A DNA stretch of 64,000 nt from Asticcacaulis sp. UBA2476. Lineage in GTDB: Bacteria > Pseudomonadota > Alphaproteobacteria > Caulobacterales > Caulobacteraceae. Positions 35,009 to 43,044 of this stretch are shown one piece after another. The position numbers were made by a program, and so were the translations under genes. Every line of letters begins with the position of its first letter. Positions within the stretch are counted from its first letter, which is position 1. The stretch is from NCBI GenBank assembly GCA_002342035.1, contig DDPE01000090.1:124001-188000 (forward strand). Reading direction: 5' to 3'. The notes under the pieces were generated by a model, which searched no databases, had not been told where the DNA came from, and saw nothing but the letters and a program-made list of their open reading frames with translations.

Positions 35009-35485
35009 ATGAGCAGGCAATCTCAAGCAATTTTCCTTGTACGCACGGCCGTTGTTTTACTGGCGGTCATTTTGGCGGTTCTGATGTTTGGACCGTTTCA
35101 GGGGCGCGAGCAGGAACTGGGTCTTAGTGATAAAGAAGCGCACGTTCTGGCCTTCTTTGTTCTGACGTTGCTGGCGGTGACGGCCTTTCCGCGTGTCCGT
35201 AAGTGGGATGTCGGTCTGGCCTGCCTGATTGTTGCGGGCTTAAGCGAAATCATTCAGATGTTTACCGGCCGCAGCGCCAGTCTTTATGACTGGCTGGCCG
35301 ATGCGACCGGGGTGGTCATGGCGATTGCACCCATGAACTTTGCCGCCTGGCGTGCTCAGATGCGCGGCGGCAAGCGCTGGAAACGTCGGGCTACGGATCA
35401 GTTTGCCAAGGAGGTCATCGCCCGCCGACCGACACCGCCGACCCTGGCCGGGGTGCGTCGCCGCCGAACCAGCGAAGCCTCTTAG
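35009..35485 (+). CDS. VanZ-like small membrane protein, copy 2
   Basis: 158 residues with about four membrane helices and the same core as the gene at 33938: LGLSDKEAHVLAFFVLTLLA, LSEIIQMFTGRSASLYDWLADATG. The C-terminus carries a basic tail (RRPTPPTLAGVRRRR) missing from copy 1. AGGTGG precedes the ATG. Function unknown; the site between wzc and wzy suggests a role in polymer assembly or anchoring. Confidence 0.75.
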   Translation: MSRQSQAIFLVRTAVVLLAVILAVLMFGPFQGREQELGLSDKEAHVLAFFVLTLLAVTAFPRVRKWDVGLACLIVAGLSEIIQMFTGRSASLYDWLADATGVVMAIAPMNFAAWRAQMRGGKRWKRRATDQFAKEVIARRPTPPTLAGVRRRRTSEAS

Positions 35486-35532
35486 AGTGCATTCCGAAAA
35501 GTGTTCAACGGTTTTCGGACTCAAATGCACGT
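35485..35532. repeat. Palindromic repeat after VanZ-like gene 2
   Basis: GTGCATTCCGAAAA ... TTTTCGG...AAATGCAC forms a broken palindrome. It resembles the GAGCATT-type repeat at 14457-14497 and looks like a dispersed extragenic palindrome. Confidence 0.45.
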
Positions 35533-35548
35533 TAAAACAAAAATTCAT

Positions 35549-35581
35549 AAAAAAAGCGGCCCGCTAAAGGCCGCTTTTTTT
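35549..35581. terminator. Bidirectional terminator
   Basis: Stem GCGGCC (35556-35561) / GGCCGC (35569-35574) flanked by A-run (35549-35555) and T-run (35575-35581). It serves the VanZ-like gene on the plus strand and the polymerase gene on the minus strand, whose stop (35580-35582) lies in the T-run. Confidence 0.9.
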
Positions 35582-37016
35582 ATGATGCCTGAACATCCTC
35601 GGTTTCCGATGATCGGTGAATATGGCCGACCACGCGCGGCGGGACGACATATTTGGTGCCCGCAATCACCCCAAACAGGCAGGCGACGAAGATGCCGTAA
35701 TCCGGTGTCGTCCCGACCAGAGACGCGCAGACCAGAACCGGCAGGACGGACAGCTTGGCGCCGTGCAAAATCACTTTAAGCTCTTTTTGCTCAGGTCTGA
35801 CGCGGGCGGAGATAAGCTGTATCAGGAAGATGGCAAACAGCAGGGCGCCGATAAAGCCGGTCGCCGCCAGAATATTGACGAAAAAGTTCGACGTTCGCAC
35901 CGAGCCGGCCCCCACGCCAAAGCCCTTAGTGTCCCAGAAATTTTGCAGGGCATAGGTGTTCCACGACGACCGCTCGATATAGGACAGGGACTGGGTCTTA
36001 TTAAGCAGCATCTCATCGACCAGAGTGAAAATGAGCTCGCGCGTGGCGGGCAGGGCCATCAGGCCGATGAAGCCGAGAATACCCAGAATGGAAATGACCC
36101 CCAGCTCCTTGGCCACGCGGGCGCGCAGAGCCATATCGCCATTAATGGCCTTATGGATGCTATCGGCAAAATGCAGGCCGACGATGACAATAATACCGAC
36201 ATAGGCCGTCGACGACGTGGACAGGGCGGCAAACAGAAAGCCCAGGCCAATCGCGGGCATGACCACCCACTTGGTCATCTTGGGTGAATAGAGCTGACGC
36301 ATGAACAGCAAAGGCCCCAGCAGGGCGATCACCAGCGTGCCATAGGAGGATGCTTCCGGCATCAGGCCGACCGTGCGGCGCACGCCGCCACTGACTTCCT
36401 GATCGACCAGCATGGCGTAGCTGGCGTTACGGAACATTTTGAGCATGTCGGTCTTGCCAGCTATGCCGAAAACGAAATCTATCATGCCGGTCGCGATGGC
36501 GGCGATCATGGCGTACAAAATCGCCTTGGTGAAGGTCTCTTTGAAATCCGGCAAACGCGCCATAGTCGCCATAGCGGTGACAATCATGAATGAGATGATC
36601 AGGTACAGCGATTGGGTAATATTGGAGGTTGTCGGATAGAGCGGCGTCAGGGCGTAGGAATAGCTGGTGGCCAGGCGCATCGGGATGACGTACATCTCAC
36701 CGGCAAACAGGCTGGGCAGAATAAAAGCGCCCACGACTGCCACCAGGGTGAACAGGCCTAAGATACCGACGCGGCTGGGGTTGACCAGGGTCCGCGTATA
36801 GATCAGCGCCGTTTTCTGCATCCACAGCAGTTTGCCGATCAGGAACAGGAACGCCACGGGGGCCGCCAGAATACTGGCACCTGCGGTCAGGGCCGGGGGG
36901 ATGAGCGCCAGAGCGCCGAAGCTGGTATAGACCAGTGCCGTAATCAGCAGGAAAGATGGTGGCCGCGTCAGGCCGTAAATCAGGATCAGCAGACAGAGTA
37001 TGGAAACAGGCGTCAC
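35580..37016 (-). CDS. Wzy-like polysaccharide polymerase / O-antigen ligase family
   Basis: 478 residues from a GTG at 37014-37016 with AAAAGGA upstream. About 11-12 membrane helices. A large periplasmic loop near the C-terminal third holds ERSSWNTYALQNFWDTKGFGVGAG split as ERSSWNTYALQNF and TKGFGVGAGSVRTSN, the usual Wzy_C/O-antigen-ligase signature, and another loop holds RTVGLMPEASSYG. It would polymerise repeat units on the periplasmic face with Wzc as length control. It is downstream of two GT4 glycosyltransferases on the same strand. Confidence 0.85.
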   Translation of the reverse strand: MTPVSILCLLILIYGLTRPPSFLLITALVYTSFGALALIPPALTAGASILAAPVAFLFLIGKLLWMQKTALIYTRTLVNPSRVGILGLFTLVAVVGAFILPSLFAGEMYVIPMRLATSYSYALTPLYPTTSNITQSLYLIISFMIVTAMATMARLPDFKETFTKAILYAMIAAIATGMIDFVFGIAGKTDMLKMFRNASYAMLVDQEVSGGVRRTVGLMPEASSYGTLVIALLGPLLFMRQLYSPKMTKWVVMPAIGLGFLFAALSTSSTAYVGIIVIVGLHFADSIHKAINGDMALRARVAKELGVISILGILGFIGLMALPATRELIFTLVDEMLLNKTQSLSYIERSSWNTYALQNFWDTKGFGVGAGSVRTSNFFVNILAATGFIGALLFAIFLIQLISARVRPEQKELKVILHGAKLSVLPVLVCASLVGTTPDYGIFVACLFGVIAGTKYVVPPRVVGHIHRSSETEDVQAS

Positions 37017-37091
37017 GTCTTTGGTCCTTTTCGCGCCCTTCGGGCAACCGTCGGGAAGCCCGAACAGGGTTATTCATAACGGCAGCATTTT

Positions 37092-38207
37092 TCAAGCGGC
37101 TTTTGCGGCAACGGCGGCGGGGGCTAAAAGTTCCAGAATCTGACGGGCCGTGCGCGCCCAGCTATAGTGGGATGCCTTGAGCCGGCCAAGGCTGACATAG
37201 GTCTGACGCAAAGTCGGATCGGTATTGAGGGCGCTGATCTGACGAACCCAGTCTTGGGGCTGATCAGGATCGGCATAGAGCACCGCTTCACCACACACTT
37301 CCGGTAGCGCGCCGCAGGGTGCCACGACCGCTGGACACCCCAGCAGCATGGCCTCAAGCGGCGGCAGGCCAAAGCCTTCGGTGCGCGACGGAAAGGCAAT
37401 GCACAGAGCCTGAGCCATAAGCGCGCTTAAGGCTTCATCGCTGACGGGGCCCGCAGCGATGATATTATCGCCAAGCGGAACATCGGTCAGGGATTGCAGG
37501 GCGTTGCGATCCGCCCGGCCAAACAGAACCAGCTTAAGGTTGGGCAGGTCGGCAAAGGCTTCCAGCAGCACTTTGATATTTTTGTGGCTCTGGGTATTGG
37601 CCAGGCCGATGACATAGCCGCCTTCGCTCAGGCCAAGATGCTCAAGCACGGAACGATCCGGCCGCACCCGCAGGACATGGTCTACACCATTGTGCACCGC
37701 GGTGATTTTGGCGGCGGGCGCAATGCCATAGTGGATCAGCTCTTGTTTAGAGAACTCCGACACCGACAATATCTGCTGGCTGCGATGACCGAGCCACGGC
37801 TGGATAAAGCGATACCAGAGCCGAAACGGCACACTGTAGGATTTGGGCGAGGCGTGCACTTGTGCGTCATGCAGCATGGTCACGGCATTCAGGCTTAAGG
37901 CCGGACCGAGATTGCACAGGTTTAGCAAGCGGGTGCCGCGTGCCAGATACGGCAGGTCGACCTGTTCCCACAGGTTGCCGCCAAAACGGCCGGCTGTGCG
38001 GGTGGGAATGGTCTTAAGACCCAATCCGGCAATGGCCTCGGCGGCGGATTTCGGGGCGACCAGTTCAAACGTGATCTGATCACTAAGGGCCGGATCAAGG
38101 GTGATGAGGCGGTCAAGCTCGCGCACGATTTCCATCGCCACGCGCTGAACGCCGGTCATATGGGCGCCCATGAACTTGCCATTAAGTGTTACGCGAACCG
38201 GATGCAT
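37092..38207 (-). CDS. GT4-type glycosyltransferase, first of a tandem pair
   Basis: 371 residues, GT-B fold. The N-terminal domain starts NGKFMGAHMTGVQRVAMEIV; the C-terminal domain holds YVIGLANTQSHKNIKVLLEAF, the donor-binding FPSRTEGFGLPPLEAM (E-x7-E: EGFGLPPLE) and PCGALPEVCGEAVLYADP. GT4 members use GDP-mannose or UDP-sugars with retention; the TGVQR start is common among mannosyl- and rhamnosyltransferases of EPS loci. Nine bases separate it from the upstream GT4 gene, so they are co-transcribed. Confidence 0.87.
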   Translation of the reverse strand: MHPVRVTLNGKFMGAHMTGVQRVAMEIVRELDRLITLDPALSDQITFELVAPKSAAEAIAGLGLKTIPTRTAGRFGGNLWEQVDLPYLARGTRLLNLCNLGPALSLNAVTMLHDAQVHASPKSYSVPFRLWYRFIQPWLGHRSQQILSVSEFSKQELIHYGIAPAAKITAVHNGVDHVLRVRPDRSVLEHLGLSEGGYVIGLANTQSHKNIKVLLEAFADLPNLKLVLFGRADRNALQSLTDVPLGDNIIAAGPVSDEALSALMAQALCIAFPSRTEGFGLPPLEAMLLGCPAVVAPCGALPEVCGEAVLYADPDQPQDWVRQISALNTDPTLRQTYVSLGRLKASHYSWARTARQILELLAPAAVAAKAA

Positions 38208-38216
38208 AGTTATAGC

Positions 38217-39386
38217 TTAACCGCGCATAGCCTGTTTTTCCAGCATGACATTGCTGGGTTTCAGTTCGATCACCGGGCTGGGCGGGACATCCTCCCCCTT
38301 AAGGCAGTCTTCGATATGGCGACGCAGACGCTCGACAAAGATCGGCTTGGCAAAGCTTGCGGCATGGGCGCTTAAGGTCGCCGGATCGAAGCTTTCGTGG
38401 CGGATTTCCATCTCTTCGACAGCGGCCATCAGCGATTCGACCGTCTGCTCTTTGAACAATATGCCGGTCTTGCCATCCACGACGGTTTCAAGCGCACCGC
38501 CCTTGGCATAGGCAATCACAGGGCGTCCGCTGGCCATGACTTCAAGCGGGATGATGCCAAAGTCCTCAACACCGGGGAAAACCAGAGCGCGGCAATGGGC
38601 AAAGTGATGGGCCATGGCCTTATCATCAACTGAGTCCAGAAACTGCACATTCGGGCCCGCAGAGGCTTTCAGTTTTGAGTCGGCACCGGCACCGATCACC
38701 ACCAGCGGCTTACCGGATTTAGTGAAGGTTTCGACCGCCAGGCTGACTTTTTTGTAGGGCGTTATCTGACCGGCGCACAGGTAATAGTCACCGGGACCGT
38801 CGCTGTTGCTGGCCAGAGGCACAAAGCGTGAGGTATCGACCGGCGGATTAATGACCGTGGCGTCGCGGCGATAGAATTTCTCAATACGCTTGGCAACATA
38901 GTGCGAATTGGCGATGAAGTGGTCGACCCGTGAGGCGGTGGTTACGTCCCACACCCGCAGCATGGGGGCTGCGATCGACATGATAAGGCGGCCCATAAAG
39001 CCCATGCTGGAGCGGTACTGGTCATACAGATCCCAGATGTAGCGCATAGGCGAATGGCAATAGCAGATATGGGTGGCGTCCGGGCGGGTCACGATCGCCT
39101 TGGCGGGGCCGGCTTCGCTTGAGATCACCAGATCATAGCCGGTGACATCGAAGGATTCGATGGCGAACGGCATTAGCGGCAGCATGGCCTTATAGTGTTT
39201 CACGCCACCGAACTTTTGCAGGAACGAGGTGTGGATCTTATGTTTCAGGATGGTGGGTGACAGCTTGGCTGGATCGGCCACCAGAGTGAATATATCCGCA
39301 TCCGGATAAAGTTCACACAACGCTTCAAGTACTCGTTCGCCCCCGCGCATGCCGACTAGCCAGTAATGTACAAGGGCGACTTTCAT
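38217..39386 (-). CDS. GT4-type glycosyltransferase, second of a tandem pair
   Basis: 389 residues, GT-B fold. MKVALVHYWLVGMRGGERVL is the typical start; ICYCHSPMRYIWDLYDQYR in mid N-domain; INPPVDTSRFVPL at the domain junction; DYYLCAGQITPYKKVSLAVE and the donor site FPGVEDFGIIPLEVMASGRP (EDFGIIPLE). It resembles WbaZ-type mannosyltransferases, and GDP-mannose is made nearby, but the sugar is an inference. First gene of the minus-strand group that runs to the polymerase. Confidence 0.88.
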   Translation of the reverse strand: MKVALVHYWLVGMRGGERVLEALCELYPDADIFTLVADPAKLSPTILKHKIHTSFLQKFGGVKHYKAMLPLMPFAIESFDVTGYDLVISSEAGPAKAIVTRPDATHICYCHSPMRYIWDLYDQYRSSMGFMGRLIMSIAAPMLRVWDVTTASRVDHFIANSHYVAKRIEKFYRRDATVINPPVDTSRFVPLASNSDGPGDYYLCAGQITPYKKVSLAVETFTKSGKPLVVIGAGADSKLKASAGPNVQFLDSVDDKAMAHHFAHCRALVFPGVEDFGIIPLEVMASGRPVIAYAKGGALETVVDGKTGILFKEQTVESLMAAVEEMEIRHESFDPATLSAHAASFAKPIFVERLRRHIEDCLKGEDVPPSPVIELKPSNVMLEKQAMRG

Positions 39387-39438
39387 TGCGTATCTGCGCG
39401 TCCTTCGGCGTGAATTGGTTATGTGTCAGTTAATAATG

Positions 39439-39449
39439 GTTAACACATA
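39439..39449 (+). promoter_or_regulatory. GTTAACACATA motif
   Basis: Identical to 47578-47588 upstream of wzc copy 3. Related sequences are at 40651-40662 (reverse, TTAACACATAAG) and 29741-29749 (AACACATAT). All four lie upstream of EPS genes, so a shared regulator site is possible. Confidence 0.35.
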
Positions 39450-39647
39450 TTACGGTTGTATAACGTGGGTTTGCGAAAGGCAATAAGCTGCTGAACTCAC
39501 TGGATTTTCGATTCCGTAAAAAACCCGATGAACGCAGGCGACGTGCCTTCAAGCCCAGCCATAACCAATTTCAGCAAGAAGGGTGCCATGCGCAGGGGTG
39601 TCATAGCTTGTCCCCGAAATTTATTGAATTTTTATTTTGCAGCACAC

Positions 39648-39677
39648 AAAAAAAGCGGCAGGTGAGCCTGCCGCTTT
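39648..39677 (-). terminator. Terminator after the initiating sugar transferase
   Basis: Perfect 11-bp stem AAAGCGGCAGG / CCTGCCGCTTT (39652-39662 and 39667-39677) with loop tgag; read on the minus strand it ends in a run of seven Ts. It follows the sugar transferase stop at 39702. Confidence 0.9.
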
Positions 39678-39701
39678 GGATTTTGAGATATGCCGTAAGC
39701 C

Positions 39702-40427
39702 CTAATATGAGCCTTTTTGTAACAGTACCGCCGGTAACGTTTTTACCAGGATCATGATATATATGCCACACGAATGCTTACGAGCAAACAGGCGATCCAT
39801 GGCTACACGACGGCTGTAGCTGACATCGTTGCGGCCCATGACCTGCCACAGGCCGGTAATGCCGGGCAGCACGGACACGTAGTTTTTAAAGGAGCGGCCA
39901 TATTTGACCACTTCGGCGCTGACGATCGGGCGTGGCCCGACCAGGCTCATTTCACCGCGAATGACGTTGAGCAACTGAGGCAGCTCATCGACGCTGGTTT
40001 TGCGCAAGATGCGTCCCAAAACGGTAATGCGCGGATCGTTCTTGAGCTTCTGTTCGGCTTCCCACTCAGCGCGGGCGACCGGGTCGTTCAGCAGGATTTC
40101 CCGCAGAATCTCATCGGAGCGCATATGCATGCTGCGCAGTTTGAAACAGAAGAACTCACGGCCGTTCAGGCCGATACGTTTTTGCCGGTAAAGCGCCGGG
40201 CCCCCGTCCTGAAGACGGATAAACAAGGCGATCACGACTATCGCCGGCGCCAGGAATATCAACGCGCTCAAACTAATCATCAGATCCAGGCAACGAATAA
40301 CGCCGTGGTTCAGGCGACGCAATCTGGCCCGTTTACCGGCCTTATCGCGTGCCTGTGGGGTGCGTACCTTAAATCCGACGGAGACGCTGTTTTCCATACT
40401 TGCCGCAGACGGCGTATTGATCAACAT
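39702..40427 (-). CDS. Initiating sugar transferase, ExoY/WcaJ-type (short form)
   Basis: 241 residues from ATG 40425-40427 with GGAGAGG 5 nt upstream. One hydrophobic segment (LDLMISLSALIFLAPAIVVI) followed by the catalytic domain: QKRIGLNGREFFCFKLRSM, LRKTSVDELPQLLNVIRGEM, LVGPRPIVSAEVVKYG and PGITGLWQVMGRND. It moves a sugar-1-phosphate, usually glucose or galactose, onto undecaprenyl phosphate and so starts the repeat unit. It lacks the four N-terminal helices of full WcaJ. It is divergent from wza copy 2. Confidence 0.92.
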   Translation of the reverse strand: MLINTPSAASMENSVSVGFKVRTPQARDKAGKRARLRRLNHGVIRCLDLMISLSALIFLAPAIVVIALFIRLQDGGPALYRQKRIGLNGREFFCFKLRSMHMRSDEILREILLNDPVARAEWEAEQKLKNDPRITVLGRILRKTSVDELPQLLNVIRGEMSLVGPRPIVSAEVVKYGRSFKNYVSVLPGITGLWQVMGRNDVSYSRRVAMDRLFARKHSCGIYIMILVKTLPAVLLQKGSY

Positions 40428-40818
40428 GATCACCTCTCCAAAACTGCACAGTCAGTATTTAAATTGACGGGCAAACTGTCAACGATTTGTCCCGCATTGC
40501 ACAATGTATGCCATAAAAAATTTCAGCCTGCGCTCTTTGCGCAACTGATGGCGATCAGAATATAAAAACTTGCGAAAAACTGTTGGTTAACAGCTTCGCC
40601 CGCAATGGGATTCCCCTGATGGTTGATTAATCATTTCAATCAAAAGGGCATCTTATGTGTTAAAAATGAAGCCCTGTGCATCGTTTTGATGCAGCCAATT
40701 TGTTTTGTTTGGACTTAACAGCTTTTTGCAATTATTTCACTATCATTAGTTCAGAGGCGTGTCAAAATCGATATTGCGCCGCACAATTAACTATGAGACC
40801 ATGGACGAGAGCCGAAAC
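40428..40818. other. 391-base divergent intergenic region
   Basis: Between the sugar transferase (minus) and wza copy 2 (plus). AT-rich, no gene supported; a 20-codon extension of wza at 40759 is possible but less likely. It contains an inverted repeat TTGAC-n9-GTCAA (40463-40481) and a reversed TTAACACATAAG (40651-40662) shared with other EPS promoters. Confidence 0.55.
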
Positions 40819-41451
40819 ATGTCGACCTTTTTCGCAAGATTAGTATCTCTTTGGGTTGTGCTGATAAGTTTGACGCTGACCGGTTTAGGGTCGGCGGGTC
40901 TGGCTTACGCACAGGGCACGGCTGTGCCCGACGCCGGGACGGTGTCCCAAACTCAGACAACTCAGCCATCCCAAACGGTAAGTGCTGACGCTTACAGCTA
41001 TAAAATGGGCGCCGATGACAAAATCCGCGTCATCGTCTTTGGCGAACCTGACCTGAGCGGTGAGTTCGTCGTCAACGGCCAGGGCACGGTGGCTCTGCCG
41101 CTGATAGGTGAGGTCAAGGCCGTGGGCCTGACCGTGAGGGAGTTGCAGGAACAATATGCCGCGGTCTTACGTGAAGGTTATCTCAAAGACCCGCGCGTCA
41201 GTATCGAGGTTCTGACGTTCAGGCCGTTCTACGTTCTGGGGGAAGTCAGCCGTCCGGGCGAATACCCTTACGTCAACGGCATGACGGTGATGAATGCGAT
41301 TGCGCGCGCTCAGGGCTTTACCTATCGGGCGAACAAGAAGAAGGTCTACATCAAAAGTGCCAATTCCGCTGAGGAACGTGCGGTCGATCTGACACAAACC
41401 CTGACGGTGCAACCCGGCGACACTATCCGTGTAACAGAACGATATTTCTGA
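40819..41451 (+). CDS. Wza/GumB-type polysaccharide export protein, copy 2
   Basis: 210 residues from ATG 40819, which gives the same length as copy 1 and a normal signal peptide (MSTFFARLVSLWVVLISLTL, cut near AYAQG); upstream starts at 40759 (GTG) and 40801 (ATG) exist. PES domain KMGADDKIRVIVFGEPDLSG and SLBB domain FYVLGEVSRPGEYPYVNGMT are the same as in copy 1, while the signal peptide and linker differ. The codons differ at many silent sites, so the copies are not recent but the protein is under strong constraint. A beta-barrel gene and wzc copy 2 follow. Confidence 0.92.
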   Translation: MSTFFARLVSLWVVLISLTLTGLGSAGLAYAQGTAVPDAGTVSQTQTTQPSQTVSADAYSYKMGADDKIRVIVFGEPDLSGEFVVNGQGTVALPLIGEVKAVGLTVRELQEQYAAVLREGYLKDPRVSIEVLTFRPFYVLGEVSRPGEYPYVNGMTVMNAIARAQGFTYRANKKKVYIKSANSAEERAVDLTQTLTVQPGDTIRVTERYF

Positions 41452-41584
41452 TGCGCAACAAAGATTTAGTTAAGCGTTTAAGATTATAAGACCAGTCAAC
41501 AGGCTGGTCGTTTACCATTATGGCATACCCGTCGTGACCTTCATTGGGAAGGTGCGAAAAACTCTACACTCTGGCATGGACCTT

Positions 41585-42865
41585 ATGCAAAAAAAGAAAC
41601 TCCTCACGCTTACGCTGATCCCGGCTATGTGCGCCACGGCCGGAATCGCCGGGGCTCAAGATTACTTCATACAGGAAAAGGACAAAAACTCGTCGGTGGC
41701 CGCGCGCGTGCCCGCGGGCTATGAACCTTTGGGCATCCGCACCGGCGGGTTTGACATCTACCCCAAGGTCGATATGGGGCTTGAGCGTACCGACAACGTC
41801 TTTTTCAGCGACACCGCCAAAGAAGACGACATGATCTTTACCGCACGCCCGGAAGTGCGCGCCCAGTCACGCTGGAGCCGCCACGCCCTGATGGGCTCGG
41901 TGTACAGCAATATCCGTCGCTACGGCGATAATGACACCCAAAATTCCGAAGACTGGGGCGCCAACGCCTATGGCCGCGCCGACATTACGCGGTTCAGCAA
42001 TGTCTATGGCACGGTCAACCTGGGGCGCAGCAGCGAATCGCGCGGTGACCCGTCGCTTAGCGAAAACATCGCCGAGCCGGTCAAGGTGAAAAACAACGGC
42101 TTTGTGTTGGGCGGTCAGTTTACCTTCAACCGCCTGCGCTTTGGCATCGATGGCGGCATCAGTGAACTGGACTACACCGATGTGCGCACCAACGATCTGG
42201 TCAATTTCCCGTCCGGGATTCAGGATCAGGACAATCGCGATGTGAAGTTCAATCGCCTGGGCCTGCGCGGCGATTATGCCCTGAGCCCGGATACGTCGGT
42301 GTTTGTCACCTATGAATATAATGAGCGCAAATATGATCTGGCCTCAGCGGCGGCTGAGCGTGACTCTAACGGCTACAATATCTCGATCGGTGCGGCGTTC
42401 GATCTGACGGATCTTCTGCGCGGTGAAGTGCGGGCCGGCTACCTGATGCAGGACTATGACAACTTCGCCTATGCCACGGCGCGCGGCTCGTCCTTTAATG
42501 CCCAGATCGAATGGTTCCCGACCCGTCTGACGACGGTTAACTTCAACGCGGGCCGCTCGATCAACGAAACGCCATACGCCGGGGCGTCAGGCTTCCTGTC
42601 GACCCAGCTTAGCGTGACGGTTGACCATGAACTGCTGCGCAATCTGGTACTGTCGGCCGGGGTACTTCACTTTGATGATGAATACCGGGGTCTGGATCGT
42701 AATGATACACGCGACAGCTTAACCCTGGGCGGGCGCTACCTGATTAACCGCCGCCTGAGCCTTAAGGGCGAATACATGCATTCAAAGCTGGGTTCCGAAG
42801 GTGCCTCAGCCTTCCGCGATTATACTCATAACAGCATTAAGTTTACTTTAGGCGTACAATATTAA
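41585..42865 (+). CDS. Outer-membrane beta-barrel protein of the EPS locus
   Basis: About 426 residues from ATG 41585; ATG 41576 and GTG 41534 are other possible starts. Signal peptide MQKKKLLTLTLIPAMCATAG, cut after GAQ. The body has alternating beta-strands with repeated R/Y/N-rich turns (RFGIDGGISELDYTDV, VFVTYEYNERKYDL, FNAQIEWFPTRLTTVNF) and ends LGVQY, a C-terminal aromatic barrel signal. It matches the pattern of putative beta-barrel porins found beside Wza-type genes, so it may form or assist the outer-membrane exit. There is an 82-133-base gap after wza copy 2. Confidence 0.82.
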   Translation: MQKKKLLTLTLIPAMCATAGIAGAQDYFIQEKDKNSSVAARVPAGYEPLGIRTGGFDIYPKVDMGLERTDNVFFSDTAKEDDMIFTARPEVRAQSRWSRHALMGSVYSNIRRYGDNDTQNSEDWGANAYGRADITRFSNVYGTVNLGRSSESRGDPSLSENIAEPVKVKNNGFVLGGQFTFNRLRFGIDGGISELDYTDVRTNDLVNFPSGIQDQDNRDVKFNRLGLRGDYALSPDTSVFVTYEYNERKYDLASAAAERDSNGYNISIGAAFDLTDLLRGEVRAGYLMQDYDNFAYATARGSSFNAQIEWFPTRLTTVNFNAGRSINETPYAGASGFLSTQLSVTVDHELLRNLVLSAGVLHFDDEYRGLDRNDTRDSLTLGGRYLINRRLSLKGEYMHSKLGSEGASAFRDYTHNSIKFTLGVQY

Positions 42866-42868
42866 CGC

Positions 42869-42912
42869 ATGCCGGGCCATGGGATCAGTTCTGGTGCCAT
42901 GGCCCGCATTTT
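42869..42912 (+). terminator. Long hairpin after the beta-barrel gene
   Basis: ATGC(C)GGGCCATGG pairs with CCATGGCCCGCAT (one bulged base), followed by TTTTCT. It is probably a terminator or attenuator before wzc copy 2. Confidence 0.6.
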
Positions 42913-42924
42913 CTGGTCCCCATA

Positions 42925-42968
42925 TCTTGGCCTTAGTGTTCTGGCCTTTAGTGTCTTGGCCCCTATTT
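42925..42968 (+). repeat. Short imperfect tandem repeats upstream of wzc copy 2
   Basis: Three degenerate copies of a roughly 15-base unit (cttggccttagtgt, tctggcctttagtgt, cttggcccctatttt). No function is evident; they lie in the 5' region of wzc copy 2. Confidence 0.4.
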
Positions 42969-43044
42969 TGCAAAATGGGCTTTGGGTTCCCAAAAAATGG
43001 CTCACGGGTTCCATAACTGAACAAGTGCCGGAAAGATCTGTCAT

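Larger units (their letters stand above)
39387..39701. other. 315-base intergenic region with operator-like motif and terminator
   Basis: It holds the promoter region of the GT4-GT4-wzy group, including GTTAACACATA (39439-39449), a motif repeated upstream of other EPS genes, and near 39645-39680 the terminator of the sugar transferase gene. No gene is supported. Confidence 0.6.
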
